57,500 nucleotides of DNA, from the NCBI RefSeq assembly GCF_038049935.1, contig NZ_CP145886.1, positions 40,001 through 97,500 of the forward strand, written 5' to 3'. Below are positions 11,122 to 21,513 of the stretch, piece after piece. The notes under the pieces were generated by a model. That model ran no database searches. It was not told where the DNA came from and saw nothing but the letters and a program-made list of their open reading frames with translations. This DNA comes from Rossellomorea sp. y25 (GTDB taxonomy: Bacteria > Bacillota > Bacilli > Bacillales > Bacillaceae_B). The translations under genes and the position numbers were made by a program. How positions within the stretch are numbered: the stretch's first letter is position 1; each line of letters starts with the position of its first letter.

Positions 11122-11166
11122 TTACTTTCTCCTCTACAATAGCAACAAACTTTACGAATAGATCCA

Positions 11167-11203
11167 TAAAAAAAGGCCTGAGTCTAGTCACTCAGGCCTT
11201 TGG
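11167..11203 (-). terminator. Terminator of abrB
   Basis: Perfect 12-base stem (11172-11183 with 11190-11201), loop of six. On the minus strand it is followed by a run of T (A-run 11167-11174 on the plus strand). It ends abrB and might also act on the plus strand. Confidence 0.9.
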
Positions 11204-11218
11204 TATATTAACAACAAA

Positions 11219-11500
11219 TTATTTTGTTTGTAGTGAATCCTGGATTTCTTTAAGTAATTGATCTGCACCTTCACGGCTAAGAACCAATTTACCGTTAGCA
11301 AGCTTGATGTTGTCATCAGAAACTTCACCAGTGATTTGGCAAGTCATGCTTGGCTTATATTTCTTTAAAATGATTCTTTCGTCATCTACATAGATTTCCA
11401 AAGCATCTTTCTCAGCAATACCTAATGTACGACGTAATTCGATTGGAATAACGACACGACCTAATTCATCAACTTTTCTTACAATACCTGTAGACTTCAT
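11219..11500 (-). CDS. abrB: Transition-state regulator AbrB
   Basis: A 93-residue DNA-binding protein. The N-terminal swapped-hairpin AbrB domain is MKSTGIVRKVDELGRVVIPIELRRTLGI (about 1-50), and the C-terminal half is the tetramerisation region. AbrB represses many post-exponential genes, for example spoVG in B. subtilis, during growth. It is the only protein gene on the minus strand. It has AGGAG before the ATG (minus strand), a sigma-A promoter at 11581-11609 and two Spo0A boxes between promoter and gene, as expected for repression by Spo0A-phosphate. SpoVT at 32072 shares the same N-terminal fold. Confidence 0.98.
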   Translation of the reverse strand: MKSTGIVRKVDELGRVVIPIELRRTLGIAEKDALEIYVDDERIILKKYKPSMTCQITGEVSDDNIKLANGKLVLSREGADQLLKEIQDSLQTK

Positions 11501-11544
11501 TTAAAAATCTCCTCCAAATATAAGATATTTATATCTCTCTCTAG

Positions 11545-11563
11545 TTCGTCAATATTCGACAAA
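11545..11563 (-). promoter_or_regulatory. Tandem Spo0A boxes in the abrB leader
   Basis: On the minus strand TGTCGAA (within 11555-11563, extended as TTTGTCGAA) and TGACGAA (11545-11551) stand 10 bp apart, one helical turn. Both fit the 0A-box pattern TGNCGAA. They lie just downstream of the expected transcription start, the arrangement through which Spo0A represses abrB in B. subtilis. Confidence 0.85.
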
Positions 11564-11580
11564 TTTCTTTTGTTGCTTCT

Positions 11581-11609
11581 ATCATACCAACGTTTAGGAA
11601 TATCGTCAA
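11581..11609 (-). promoter_or_regulatory. Sigma-A promoter of abrB
   Basis: On the minus strand TTGACG, 17 nt, TATGAT. Transcription would start near 11574, giving a leader of about 75 nt that contains the 0A boxes. Confidence 0.8.
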
Positions 11610-11738
11610 TAATTATATCTGTAAATTTTTAAGAAAAAATGGATAAAAAAAAGCTGTTATAATAAGCTTTACGCTTTGTTGTAAAAAATTGTATTACCAA
11701 TTGAATATTATTGTAACGAAAGTAATGCAAGTGAGAAA

Positions 11739-11808
11739 TGTCGAATTATCTTTATGGTATGTATACATTCGACAAATTTAGACAAAAACCCGCACGTGTT
11801 TCGACAAA
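11739..11808. promoter_or_regulatory. Further Spo0A-box-like sites between abrB and metS
   Basis: TGTCGAA on the plus strand at 11739-11745 and TTTGTCGAA on the minus strand at 11768-11776 and 11800-11808. With the tandem pair in the abrB leader this makes five 0A-like sites in 264 bp. They are farther from abrB than the known sites, so a role in metS or in a second abrB promoter is only a possibility. No T-box leader is visible ahead of metS; the rest of 11610-11970 is AT-rich. Confidence 0.5.
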
Positions 11809-11971
11809 ATCAATATTCAACATTGTTTAGTTGCAGAAACCCTATATTTTAGGTATATTTTGATGAGATAAGAGGTTAAGATGATAGGTAAGACGCAGAT
11901 AATGGATGTACGTAACAATTATGCCACTATAAACCATACGGATGCCCATATGGCTTTATGGGGGTAGATAA

Positions 11972-13948
<1,977 letters not shown>

Positions 13949-13971
13949 GTAAGGTTTTTATGCTTTTGTCG

Positions 13972-14005
13972 ATAAAGGGATGTTCCACGTGGAACATCCC
14001 TTTAT
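13972..14005. promoter_or_regulatory. parS-like site within a 34-bp perfect palindrome
   Basis: The core TGTTCCACGTGGAACA (13981-13996) matches the B. subtilis parS consensus TGTTNCACGTGAAACA at 15 of 16 positions and is a perfect palindrome. Arms extend without mismatch to 13972 and 14005, giving 17-bp arms with no loop. parS is bound by ParB (Spo0J) for origin segregation, and as I recall one of the B. subtilis sites is at metS. The downstream TTTATTATATT is a poor U-tract, so terminator function for metS is possible but secondary. Confidence 0.8.
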
Positions 14006-14275
14006 TATATTAAAATAATGAATATATGGAATGAAATTTGTCATATTAGGTATTTATTAAACTCATTACTATATTTAGAAAACAATAATATAGAAAGAAA
14101 CAGATTGTTTTGGTTCTGTGACGAAAGTAGATAGAATGAAGAGTACCTGCGAATGAAACAGAAGTAATAAAAAATATCCATAGAAACCATAATATGTAAT
14201 ATGAATGTTACATGAATGTGATGCTTGTCATGCTTTTTTATATTAAACTTATCTTTATTACAAGGAGTGTCTTAC
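14006..14275. other. AT-rich spacer before tatD
   Basis: About 270 bases, AT-rich, without ORF, clear promoter or hairpin. A short direct repeat ATGAATGT occurs near 14200-14220. Confidence 0.4.
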
Positions 14276-15043
14276 ATGCTATTTGATACACATGTTCATT
14301 TGAATGCTGAACAATTTGACGAAGATCTGGAGGAGGTAATTTCAAGAGCAAGAGAAGCTGGAGTTGAAAAGATGGTGGTCGTCGGCTTTGATCGGCCAAC
14401 GATTAACCGGGCGATGGAGCTCATTGAGCAATATGAATTTTTATATGCCAGCATCGGTTGGCACCCAGTGGATGCAATTGATATGAAGGATGAAGATTTA
14501 GCTTGGATAGAAGAGCTCTCCAACCACCCTAAAGTAGTTGCCATAGGGGAAATGGGACTCGATTATCACTGGGATAAATCACCGAAAGATGTTCAAAAAG
14601 AAGTGTTTCGAAAACAGATCCATTTAGCTAAAAAGGTAAAACTCCCAATAATTATACACAACCGTGATGCCACACAAGATATAGTGGATATCCTCAGGGA
14701 AGAAGGAGCAGAGGAAGTTGGAGGGATCATGCATTGCTTCAGCGGAAGTCCTGAAATTGCTCAAGAATGTGTGGATATGAATTTCTACATTTCTCTGGGA
14801 GGTCCCGTAACCTTTAAAAATGCGAAAAAGCCAAAAGAAGTAGCAAAAGAAATTCCATTGGAAAAGCTTCTGATCGAAACAGACTGTCCTTATTTAGCAC
14901 CTCACCCGAACAGAGGGAAGCGAAATGAACCTGCATACGTAAAGCTGGTAGCAGAACAGATCGCGGAGCTTAAGGAAGTATCATTAGAAGAAGTAGAGAA
15001 CAAAACAACCGAAAATGCAAAAAAGTTATTCAACATAATCTGA
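14276..15043 (+). CDS. tatD: TatD family metal-dependent hydrolase (YabD)
   Basis: A 255-residue TIM-barrel deoxyribonuclease of the TatD family. Metal ligands are recognisable as FDTHVHL at the N-terminus, GEMGLDY (Glu), IIHNRD, MHCFSG and ETDCPYLAP (Asp). TatD proteins are Mg-dependent 3'-5' nucleases linked to DNA repair; the precise role in Bacillus is less settled. ATG 14276 is chosen because AAGGAGTG lies ahead of it and it gives the B. subtilis length; an upstream in-frame ATG at 14225 has no Shine-Dalgarno. Confidence 0.93.
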   Translation: MLFDTHVHLNAEQFDEDLEEVISRAREAGVEKMVVVGFDRPTINRAMELIEQYEFLYASIGWHPVDAIDMKDEDLAWIEELSNHPKVVAIGEMGLDYHWDKSPKDVQKEVFRKQIHLAKKVKLPIIIHNRDATQDIVDILREEGAEEVGGIMHCFSGSPEIAQECVDMNFYISLGGPVTFKNAKKPKEVAKEIPLEKLLIETDCPYLAPHPNRGKRNEPAYVKLVAEQIAELKEVSLEEVENKTTENAKKLFNII

Positions 15044-15238
15044 CATCAGATATTGTCGAGAATTGAGAGAGCTTGTCCAAATAGTTAATAAAAACAAAAA
15101 GTTCTACATAGGATTCTTGTTTCATAGGATAATCATGTCGATAACTCTCTCTTTTCTTTTTCTCTTCTTTTATGCATAATATGTTTTATGTTCCCTGGGT
15201 TTCAATATTTTGCTAGATTAAGTTAAAAGAAGTAAGGG

Positions 15239-15267
15239 TTGACAGTCACTGGATTACTCTATATAAT
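15239..15267 (+). promoter_or_regulatory. Sigma-A promoter of yabE
   Basis: Consensus TTGACA (15239-15244), 17 nt, TATAAT (15262-15267). It is 27 nt ahead of the yabE start, so the leader is about 20 nt and begins near the AAAGGAGG site. Both hexamers are perfect. Confidence 0.9.
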
Positions 15268-15293
15268 CACTCCGAGAAAAGGAGGCGTTTTTC

Positions 15294-16526
15294 ATGAAGT
15301 TTAAAACCATGAAAAGCCTGTTTTCCAAGTCTTTGAGTCGAAGGAAATGGATTGTTACAATCGGAACATTGGTAACATCTGCAGCTGTATTCGGAATTCT
15401 TTTTTATGAAGGATCTAAAAACACTGTGGCATTGACCCTAGACGGCGAGCAAAAAGAGATTAGGACGCATGCAAATACTATTCAAGATATATTAAAAGAA
15501 TTAGAGATTTCAACCCGCTCAGAAGACTATTTGTACCCCTCGGGGAATACGAAGGTCTCAAATAACATGAACATTGTTTGGGAACCGGCAAAACAGGTAG
15601 AAGTAGTAGTAGGGGATCAGACGAAAAAGGTCTGGACGACTGCTGATACAGTAAAAGAGTTACTCTCTGAAAATGAAATTAAAGTAGGAGAGCATGATAA
15701 GGTCCAACCCGGCTTATCAGAAAAAGTAACAGGGAATATGAATGTCAAGATTGATACCGCATTTTCACTTAAGCTAGTGAACGGTGGAAAAGAACAAAAG
15801 GTATGGTCTACTTCGACTACGGTCGCTGACTTTTTAAAGCAACAAGGAATTACACTAAAGAAATCAGACCGTGTTGAACCAAGTTTAGACAAAGTTGTTA
15901 AAGCAAATGATGTCGTAAATGTCGTTCGAGTTGAAAAAGTCACCGATGTAGTGGAAGAGACAAAGGATTTCACCGTTATTTCCAAAAAGGATTCCGATCT
16001 TTCAAAAGGAAAAGAGAAGGTCGTTCAAGAAGGTAAAAACGGCTTGATTGAAAAGAAATTTGAAGTTGTGAAAGAGAACGGCAAAGAGGTTTCCAGGAAG
16101 TTAGTTAGTGAAAAGGTAGTGAAAGAAAGCCAGGATAAAATCGTTAATGTCGGAACGAAGGTTTTAGTGGCTCAAGTTTCCCGTGGAAGTTCATCTTCTA
16201 ATTCATCTGCCTCAGCCTCAGCTGCTCCAAGTGGAGGAAGAGAGTTTTATGTGAGCTCTACAGCTTACACTGCATCATGTAACGGATGCTCAGGCTATAC
16301 AGCTACAGGAATCAATCTGAAATCAAATCCGAATGTTAAGGTGATTGCAGTAGACCCTTCTGTTATTCCTTTAGGAACAAAGGTATATGTAGAAGGCTAT
16401 GGCTATGCCGTAGCTGCAGATACGGGTGGAGCAATCAAAGGGAACAAAATTGATGTATTCTTCCCGTCTAAATCAGATGCCTATCGTTGGGGAAGAAAAA
16501 CAATTAAAGTAAAAATATTAAACTAA
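15294..16526 (+). CDS. yabE: Cell-wall protein YabE (DUF348, G5 and 3D domains)
   Basis: A 410-residue secreted or membrane-anchored protein. A hydrophobic segment at about 18-38 acts as signal or anchor. Three DUF348 repeats follow (about 43-200, each starting near VALTLDG/VEVVVGD/LKLVNGG), then a G5 domain (about 205-285), a Ser/Ala-rich linker and a C-terminal 3D domain (about 320-405) with its three aspartates in VDPSVIPLG, ADTGG and IDVFF. The layout matches B. subtilis YabE and resembles actinobacterial resuscitation-promoting factors, suggesting a peptidoglycan-cleaving enzyme. In B. subtilis an antisense RNA represses yabE; I cannot confirm such a promoter here. Confidence 0.94.
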   Translation: MKFKTMKSLFSKSLSRRKWIVTIGTLVTSAAVFGILFYEGSKNTVALTLDGEQKEIRTHANTIQDILKELEISTRSEDYLYPSGNTKVSNNMNIVWEPAKQVEVVVGDQTKKVWTTADTVKELLSENEIKVGEHDKVQPGLSEKVTGNMNVKIDTAFSLKLVNGGKEQKVWSTSTTVADFLKQQGITLKKSDRVEPSLDKVVKANDVVNVVRVEKVTDVVEETKDFTVISKKDSDLSKGKEKVVQEGKNGLIEKKFEVVKENGKEVSRKLVSEKVVKESQDKIVNVGTKVLVAQVSRGSSSSNSSASASAAPSGGREFYVSSTAYTASCNGCSGYTATGINLKSNPNVKVIAVDPSVIPLGTKVYVEGYGYAVAADTGGAIKGNKIDVFFPSKSDAYRWGRKTIKVKILN

Positions 16527-16527
16527 G

Positions 16528-16554
16528 AGCAGGGGTGTTCTCCTGCTTTTTTTT
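16528..16554 (+). terminator. Terminator of yabE
   Basis: Stem AGCAGGGG/CTCCTGCT (one G-U pair), loop TGTT, followed by eight T. Confidence 0.88.
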
Positions 16555-16645
16555 ATTTATCGGTGAAAACCGTTATAATAGCTTTAGGTCTTCAATGATT
16601 AGACGAAAATGAAAGCAGAAAAGTTTCAATTCTTTTGGAGGAATT

Positions 16646-18077
<1,432 letters not shown>

Positions 18078-18088
18078 AGCTTGGATAG

Positions 18089-18121
18089 ATGGCTAAACGT
18101 GTAAGTGCGTTTAGCCATTTT
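18089..18121 (+). terminator. Terminator of rnmV-rsmA
   Basis: Perfect 11-base stem ATGGCTAAACG/CGTTTAGCCAT, loop TGTAAGTG, then TTTCTTG. The U-tract is moderate. Confidence 0.7.
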
Positions 18122-18162
18122 CTTGTTCCCGTGTACTCCGCAAGGGACACCCATTTTATTGA

Positions 18163-18191
18163 CACCGAACAGTAGAAGGTTGCATAGGTTA
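18163..18191 (+). promoter_or_regulatory. Sigma-K promoter of yabG
   Basis: CACC (18163-18166), 16 nt, CATAGGTTA (18183-18191), an exact fit to the sigma-K pattern mACm-N16-CATAnnnTA. yabG is a sigma-K gene in B. subtilis. The leader to the start codon would be about 130 nt and contains a CGTTGAT/ATCAACG pairing. Confidence 0.7.
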
Positions 18192-18327
18192 TCACAGGGA
18201 ATATTTACTTTACTTAATTGATGATAAGGAACGTGTTGAGAAGGATAAGATAAACGTTGATTCTCCTCGGCTTATTATTTCCTTTTTTAATTTATCAACG
18301 AATGTTTAGCCCATGGGAGTGACTGAT

Positions 18328-19206
18328 GTGAATATCGAAATCAATGATGTCGTAGGTCGCCTTTCATATCAATGTGATATTTTATTCCGAGTGATAGATA
18401 TCCGCATGATAGATGGTCAAAAAACGGCGGTGCTGTATGGTGAAGATTTTCGATTAATAGCGGATGCTCCTTTTCATGATTTGAAGAAGATGGACCCTAG
18501 AGAGCAGGATCGTATTACACAGGAGTTTCGTTCAAAGGAGGAACAATCTCTTGACCTGTTCCGACAGGATATAGAGCTTCTCAAGTATAAGCAGGAGTAT
18601 AGAGTAACGAATGCTTATCGAGACGATTATAACTATTTCCAAGTTCCAGGGAAAGTGCTTCATCTTGATGGAGATCCCAGCTATTTAAGAAAGTGTCTAG
18701 ATCTTTATGAAAAAATTGGTGTTCCAGTAAAAGGTGTTCACTGTAGTGAGACAGAAATGCCTGAACAAATTGGGTCCCTTATCGATAAATATAGACCGAA
18801 TATTATTGTATTGACTGGTCACGATGCCTATTCTAAGGCAAAAGGGACCAAAGCTGATATTAACGCATATCGACATTCGAAGTATTTTGTTCAGGCAGTG
18901 AGAGAGGCACGGAGCAAATCTCCTCACTTGGACCAGCTGGTGATCTTTGCGGGTGCTTGTCAATCCCACTTTGAATCACTCATTCATGCTGGAGCCAATT
19001 TCGCCAGTTCTCCATCCAGAGTTAATATCCATGCATTGGATCCAGTATATATCGTGGCTAAGATTTGTTTTACGGGGTTTAAGGACTCGGTTAATGTTTG
19101 GGACGTCATCCGTAATACGTTAACAGGGGACAAAGGGCTTGGCGGAATCGAGACGAAGGGTGTTCTTCGGACTGGGATGCCATATAAAATTACTGAAGAA
19201 GATTAG
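18328..19206 (+). CDS. yabG: Sporulation-specific protease YabG
   Basis: A 292-residue cysteine-type peptidase of the YabG family. In the family it works in the mother cell late in sporulation, trimming coat proteins such as SpoIVA and others ahead of Tgl cross-linking. Visible blocks: a CTxxGD-like N-terminus INDVVGRLSYQCDILFRV, VLTGHDAYSK, and FAGACQSHFESLIHAGANFASSPSRVNIHALDP, which probably carries the catalytic His and Cys. GTG 18328 is preferred, with GGGAGTGA at 18316-18323; an ATG at 18313 would add five residues and lacks a ribosome site. A sigma-K promoter is upstream. Confidence 0.93.
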   Translation: MNIEINDVVGRLSYQCDILFRVIDIRMIDGQKTAVLYGEDFRLIADAPFHDLKKMDPREQDRITQEFRSKEEQSLDLFRQDIELLKYKQEYRVTNAYRDDYNYFQVPGKVLHLDGDPSYLRKCLDLYEKIGVPVKGVHCSETEMPEQIGSLIDKYRPNIIVLTGHDAYSKAKGTKADINAYRHSKYFVQAVREARSKSPHLDQLVIFAGACQSHFESLIHAGANFASSPSRVNIHALDPVYIVAKICFTGFKDSVNVWDVIRNTLTGDKGLGGIETKGVLRTGMPYKITEED

Positions 19207-19225
19207 GGGATGTTCGACAAAAATC

Positions 19226-19268
19226 AAATAGACCTTACAATTTACCGCGTGAATTGTAAGGTCTATTT
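19226..19268. terminator. Perfect 17-bp hairpin after yabG
   Basis: Arms 19226-19242 and 19252-19268 are perfectly complementary around a 9-nt loop TACCGCGTG. It lies 20 nt after the yabG stop. No T-tract follows on the plus strand (GGTGTTTA), and on the minus strand only GATTTTTG follows. It may be the yabG terminator or an RNA 3'-end protector. Confidence 0.6.
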
Positions 19269-19312
19269 GGTGTTTAGATGTATAGATTAGTAAGGTGGGT
19301 TTTTTAGTGGTT

Positions 19313-19356
19313 TTATGCTTGTCGCCTCTGGGCAAAGCCCCTCCGCTTTTATTGTT
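19313..19356. repeat. Partial right end of the structured repeat family
   Basis: 44 nt identical to the right end of the second full unit (19564-19607), forming direct repeats 251 bp apart. It lacks the left half and hairpin. Confidence 0.8.
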
Positions 19357-19358
19357 AT

Positions 19359-19476
19359 CCAGCTCCGGCGGCTAGTCCCTCGAGGTCATAAGGCAAGTGC
19401 ATCAAAAAGGCAAAGAACGCCTTTCCGATGCACCCGCCTTATGCTTGTCGGGCCTGACCAAGCCGCCTCCGCTTTT
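19359..19476. repeat. Structured repeat family, full copy 1
   Basis: About 118 nt from CCAGCTCCGG to CCTCCGCTTTT. It folds with nested stems: outer GGCGGCT/AGCCGCC, CATAAGGC/GCCTTATG, GTGCATC/GATGCAC, and the inner AAAGGC/GCCTTT. Conserved words TCGAGGTCATAAG and CTTATGCTTGTCG are shared with the other copies. No ORF of note. Confidence 0.85.
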
Positions 19477-19483
19477 ATTGTTT

Positions 19484-19601
19484 CCAGCTCCGGGGCTTAG
19501 AGGCTCGAGGTCATAAGTCAAGCATGCCAAAAAGGCAAAAAGCGCCTTTCCGGCATGCTCGCCTTATGCTTGTCGCCTCTGGGCAAAGCCCCTCCGCTTT
19601 T
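19484..19601. repeat. Structured repeat family, full copy 2
   Basis: About 118 nt in direct orientation after copy 1. Stems: outer GGGGCTT/AAGCCCC, AGAGGC/GCCTCT, terminal GCATGCC/GGCATGC and inner AAAGGC/GCCTTT. Stem sequences differ from copy 1 on both sides so that pairing is kept. Confidence 0.85.
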
Positions 19602-19678
19602 ATTGTTTACATAATTTCTCAATGTATGGGGAATGTTAGGTGTGTAGAAAAAACGTACTTTTTGTTGAATAAAATATA

Positions 19679-19748
19679 TTGACAGGTGTTCGTGATTCTT
19701 GTTAAAATAATAAATTTATTTGACTAAAATTACATAATGTGTTATATT
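19679..19748 (+). promoter_or_regulatory. Two sigma-A promoters of veg
   Basis: First: TTGACA (19679-19684), 18 nt, TAAAAT (19703-19708). Second: TTGACT (19720-19725), 17 nt, TATATT (19743-19748), 24 nt before the ATG. veg has a very strong promoter in B. subtilis; here two tandem ones in AT-rich sequence fit high expression. Confidence 0.7.
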
Positions 19749-19772
19749 TGATTATAGTGAGGTGGAAGCGAA

Positions 19773-20042
19773 ATGCCAAAAACATTAGCCGACATTAAAA
19801 GATCCCTTGATTCTAATCTGGGGAAACGTTTAATGCTTAAAGCAAACGGTGGACGTCGAAAAACAATTGAGCGTTCAGGTGTTCTAGCCGAAACGTATCC
19901 TTCTGTATTCGTTGTTCAACTGGATCAAGAAGAGAATGCGTTCGAACGAGTTTCTTACAGCTATGCAGATGTTCTCACTGAGACAGTTCAATTAACATTT
20001 TATGATGAAGCAACAGGAAATATCATCTTTAGCCAGCAGTAG
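19773..20042 (+). CDS. veg: Veg protein
   Basis: An 89-residue protein of the Veg family (DUF1021), recognised by [19 protein letters not shown] and the beta-rich remainder. In B. subtilis Veg is abundant in vegetative cells and promotes biofilm-gene expression by interfering with the repressor SinR; the biochemical mechanism is unclear. GAGGTGG precedes the ATG. Position ahead of sspF is conserved. Confidence 0.95.
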   Translation: MPKTLADIKRSLDSNLGKRLMLKANGGRRKTIERSGVLAETYPSVFVVQLDQEENAFERVSYSYADVLTETVQLTFYDEATGNIIFSQQ

Positions 20043-20111
20043 ACAATTGTTTGCTGCTTTTTTATTTGTCTGATTTTCATGATTTACATAGATAGCGCTC
20101 CCTTCCTTTTG

Positions 20112-20140
20112 TTATGTTTTGTCCTTTTGTACACATACTA
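20112..20140 (+). promoter_or_regulatory. Candidate sigma-G promoter of sspF
   Basis: TTATG (20112-20116), 17 nt, CATACTA (20134-20140). The -10 fits CATWHTA fully and the -35 has one mismatch to GHATR. sspF is a forespore gene. Confidence 0.55.
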
Positions 20141-20171
20141 AACGTGTGGTACATCTAAAGGAGGTAGACTT

Positions 20172-20354
20172 ATGAGCAGAAGAAGAGGAATCATGTCTGA
20201 TCAATTAAAAGAAGAAATCGCTCAGGAATTGGGATTCTATGATGTTGTTCAGAAAGATGGTTGGGGTGGAATCACGTCACGGGATGCAGGTAATATGGTG
20301 AAGCGCGCAGTTGAGCTCGCAAGTCAGCGATTATCTGAAAATCGTCCTCACTAA
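20172..20354 (+). CDS. sspF: Small acid-soluble spore protein SspF (alpha/beta type)
   Basis: A 60-residue SASP. It has the alpha/beta-type DNA-binding signature, including EELGFY-like (QELGFYDVV), [19 protein letters not shown]. Such proteins coat forespore DNA and protect it from UV and heat; SspF is a divergent minor member. AAAGGAGG lies before the ATG, and a sigma-G-like promoter lies upstream. Confidence 0.95.
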   Translation: MSRRRGIMSDQLKEEIAQELGFYDVVQKDGWGGITSRDAGNMVKRAVELASQRLSENRPH

Positions 20355-20398
20355 CTCTTTTCACGCGTACAGGATTACATCTTTTATCAGTACCATAT

Positions 20399-20451
20399 AC
20401 AGGGGGTCGCCTTAAAAGTGTAGTGCTTTTCAGGCGGCCCCTGTTTTAATA
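20399..20451 (+). terminator. Terminator of sspF
   Basis: Long stem (ACAGGGG/CCCCTGT, CGCCT/AGGCG, AAAAG/CTTTT with small internal mismatches) around TGTAGTG, then TTTTAAT. Confidence 0.8.
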
Positions 20452-20522
20452 AGGACAAGACAATCTTTCCTATCAGTACTTTACGTGATAAAATAACATA
20501 CTTGTATGAGTATGTTTAGAAG

Positions 20523-20550
20523 TTAACACTCTCAATAATAAGTGTATGAT
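20523..20550 (+). promoter_or_regulatory. Candidate sigma-A promoter of ispE
   Basis: TTAACA (20523-20528), 16 nt, TATGAT (20545-20550), 38 nt before the start codon. Confidence 0.45.
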
Positions 20551-20587
20551 ACAATATAACAAAGAGTATTGGTAAGAAGGTGATGAT

Positions 20588-21442
20588 ATGAGGTTATTAG
20601 TGAAGGCGCCGGCAAAAATTAACCTATCACTTGATGTTTTACATAAACGTTCAGATGGTTACCATGAAGTTGAGATGGTTATGACAACAATTGATTTAGC
20701 AGATAGAATTGAGCTTACGAATCTTTCTGATGATACGATTAAGATTCTCTCGCATAATCGATTTGTACCGGACGATGGAAGAAACCTTGCCTATCAGGCT
20801 GCACAGCTTTTAAAGACGAGGTTGAATATCAAAAAAGGGGTAGCAATTTCCATTGATAAAGTGATACCTGTAGCAGCAGGATTAGCAGGCGGGAGCAGTG
20901 ACGCAGCAGCAACTTTAAAAGGGTTAAATCGATTATGGGATTTAGGTCTCAGTATGGATGAGCTGGCAGAACTTGGTTCCGAAATTGGTTCAGATGTATC
21001 TTTCTGTGTTTACGGGGGTACAGCTTTAGCATCAGGCAGAGGTGAGAAGATCCAACACCTTCCTGCTCCACCAAATTGCTGGGTTATTTTGGCGAAACCA
21101 ACAATAGGAGTTTCAACAGCAGATGTTTATAAAAATTTGAATCTGCAAAACATTACACATCCGAATACAAACGCCATGGTTTCAGCTTTGGAACATGGAA
21201 ATTATCATGATATATGCTCCAATCTTGGGAATGTACTTGAATCAGTCACATTGGATATGCACCCTGAAGTGGCCCAAATAAAAGACCAAATGGAGCGCTT
21301 TGGTGCCGATGCTGTTCTAATGAGCGGAAGCGGCCCGACAGTATATGGATTAGTGCAATATGAATCAAGACTTCATCGAATCTATAATGGTTTAAGGGGT
21401 TTTTGTGATCAAGTGTTCGCGGTGCGCATGCTGGGAGATTAA
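20588..21442 (+). CDS. ispE: 4-diphosphocytidyl-2-C-methyl-D-erythritol kinase
   Basis: A 284-residue GHMP kinase of the MEP isoprenoid pathway that phosphorylates CDP-methylerythritol. [11 protein letters not shown] at the N-terminus, [17 protein letters not shown] as the ATP loop and [11 protein letters not shown] near the C-terminus are family motifs. Full length. GAAGGTG precedes the ATG. It is followed by purR after 71 nt, which carries PurR-box-like repeats. Confidence 0.97.
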   Translation: MRLLVKAPAKINLSLDVLHKRSDGYHEVEMVMTTIDLADRIELTNLSDDTIKILSHNRFVPDDGRNLAYQAAQLLKTRLNIKKGVAISIDKVIPVAAGLAGGSSDAAATLKGLNRLWDLGLSMDELAELGSEIGSDVSFCVYGGTALASGRGEKIQHLPAPPNCWVILAKPTIGVSTADVYKNLNLQNITHPNTNAMVSALEHGNYHDICSNLGNVLESVTLDMHPEVAQIKDQMERFGADAVLMSGSGPTVYGLVQYESRLHRIYNGLRGFCDQVFAVRMLGD

Positions 21443-21454
21443 GACCTCTTGCCG

Positions 21455-21499
21455 AAATCCGTATATTAATGATATATTTACATTATAATATTCGGATTT
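21455..21499 (+). promoter_or_regulatory. PurBox pair upstream of purR
   Basis: Inverted repeats AAATCCGTATATT (21455-21467) and, on the minus strand, AAATCCGAATATT (21487-21499). They match the PurBox consensus AWWWCCGAACWWT at 11 and 12 of 13 positions. The gap is 19 nt, slightly more than the 16-17 usual in B. subtilis. TATAAT at 21484-21489 could be the -10 between them. This suggests autoregulation by PurR relieved by PRPP. Confidence 0.7.
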
Positions 21500-21513
21500 A
21501 GGAGGTTTCTTTG

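Larger units (their letters stand above)
10602..11166. other. Gene-free region with two inverted-repeat elements
   Basis: About 570 bases between rsmI and the abrB terminator. It holds two unrelated-looking inverted-repeat elements (10707-10828 and 10993-11121, listed separately) and AT-rich sequence between them. The short open frames over the elements look like by-products of their GC-rich palindromic sequence. I see no clear rsmI terminator. Confidence 0.7.

Noticed and set aside
19315..19500. 61-codon frame in the 19-kb repeat cluster
   Set aside because: The frame follows the repeat units and repeats itself (PSAFIV); it is a repeat by-product.
19313..19607. Insertion sequence
   Set aside because: No transposase, no target-site duplication seen; units are non-coding and structured.
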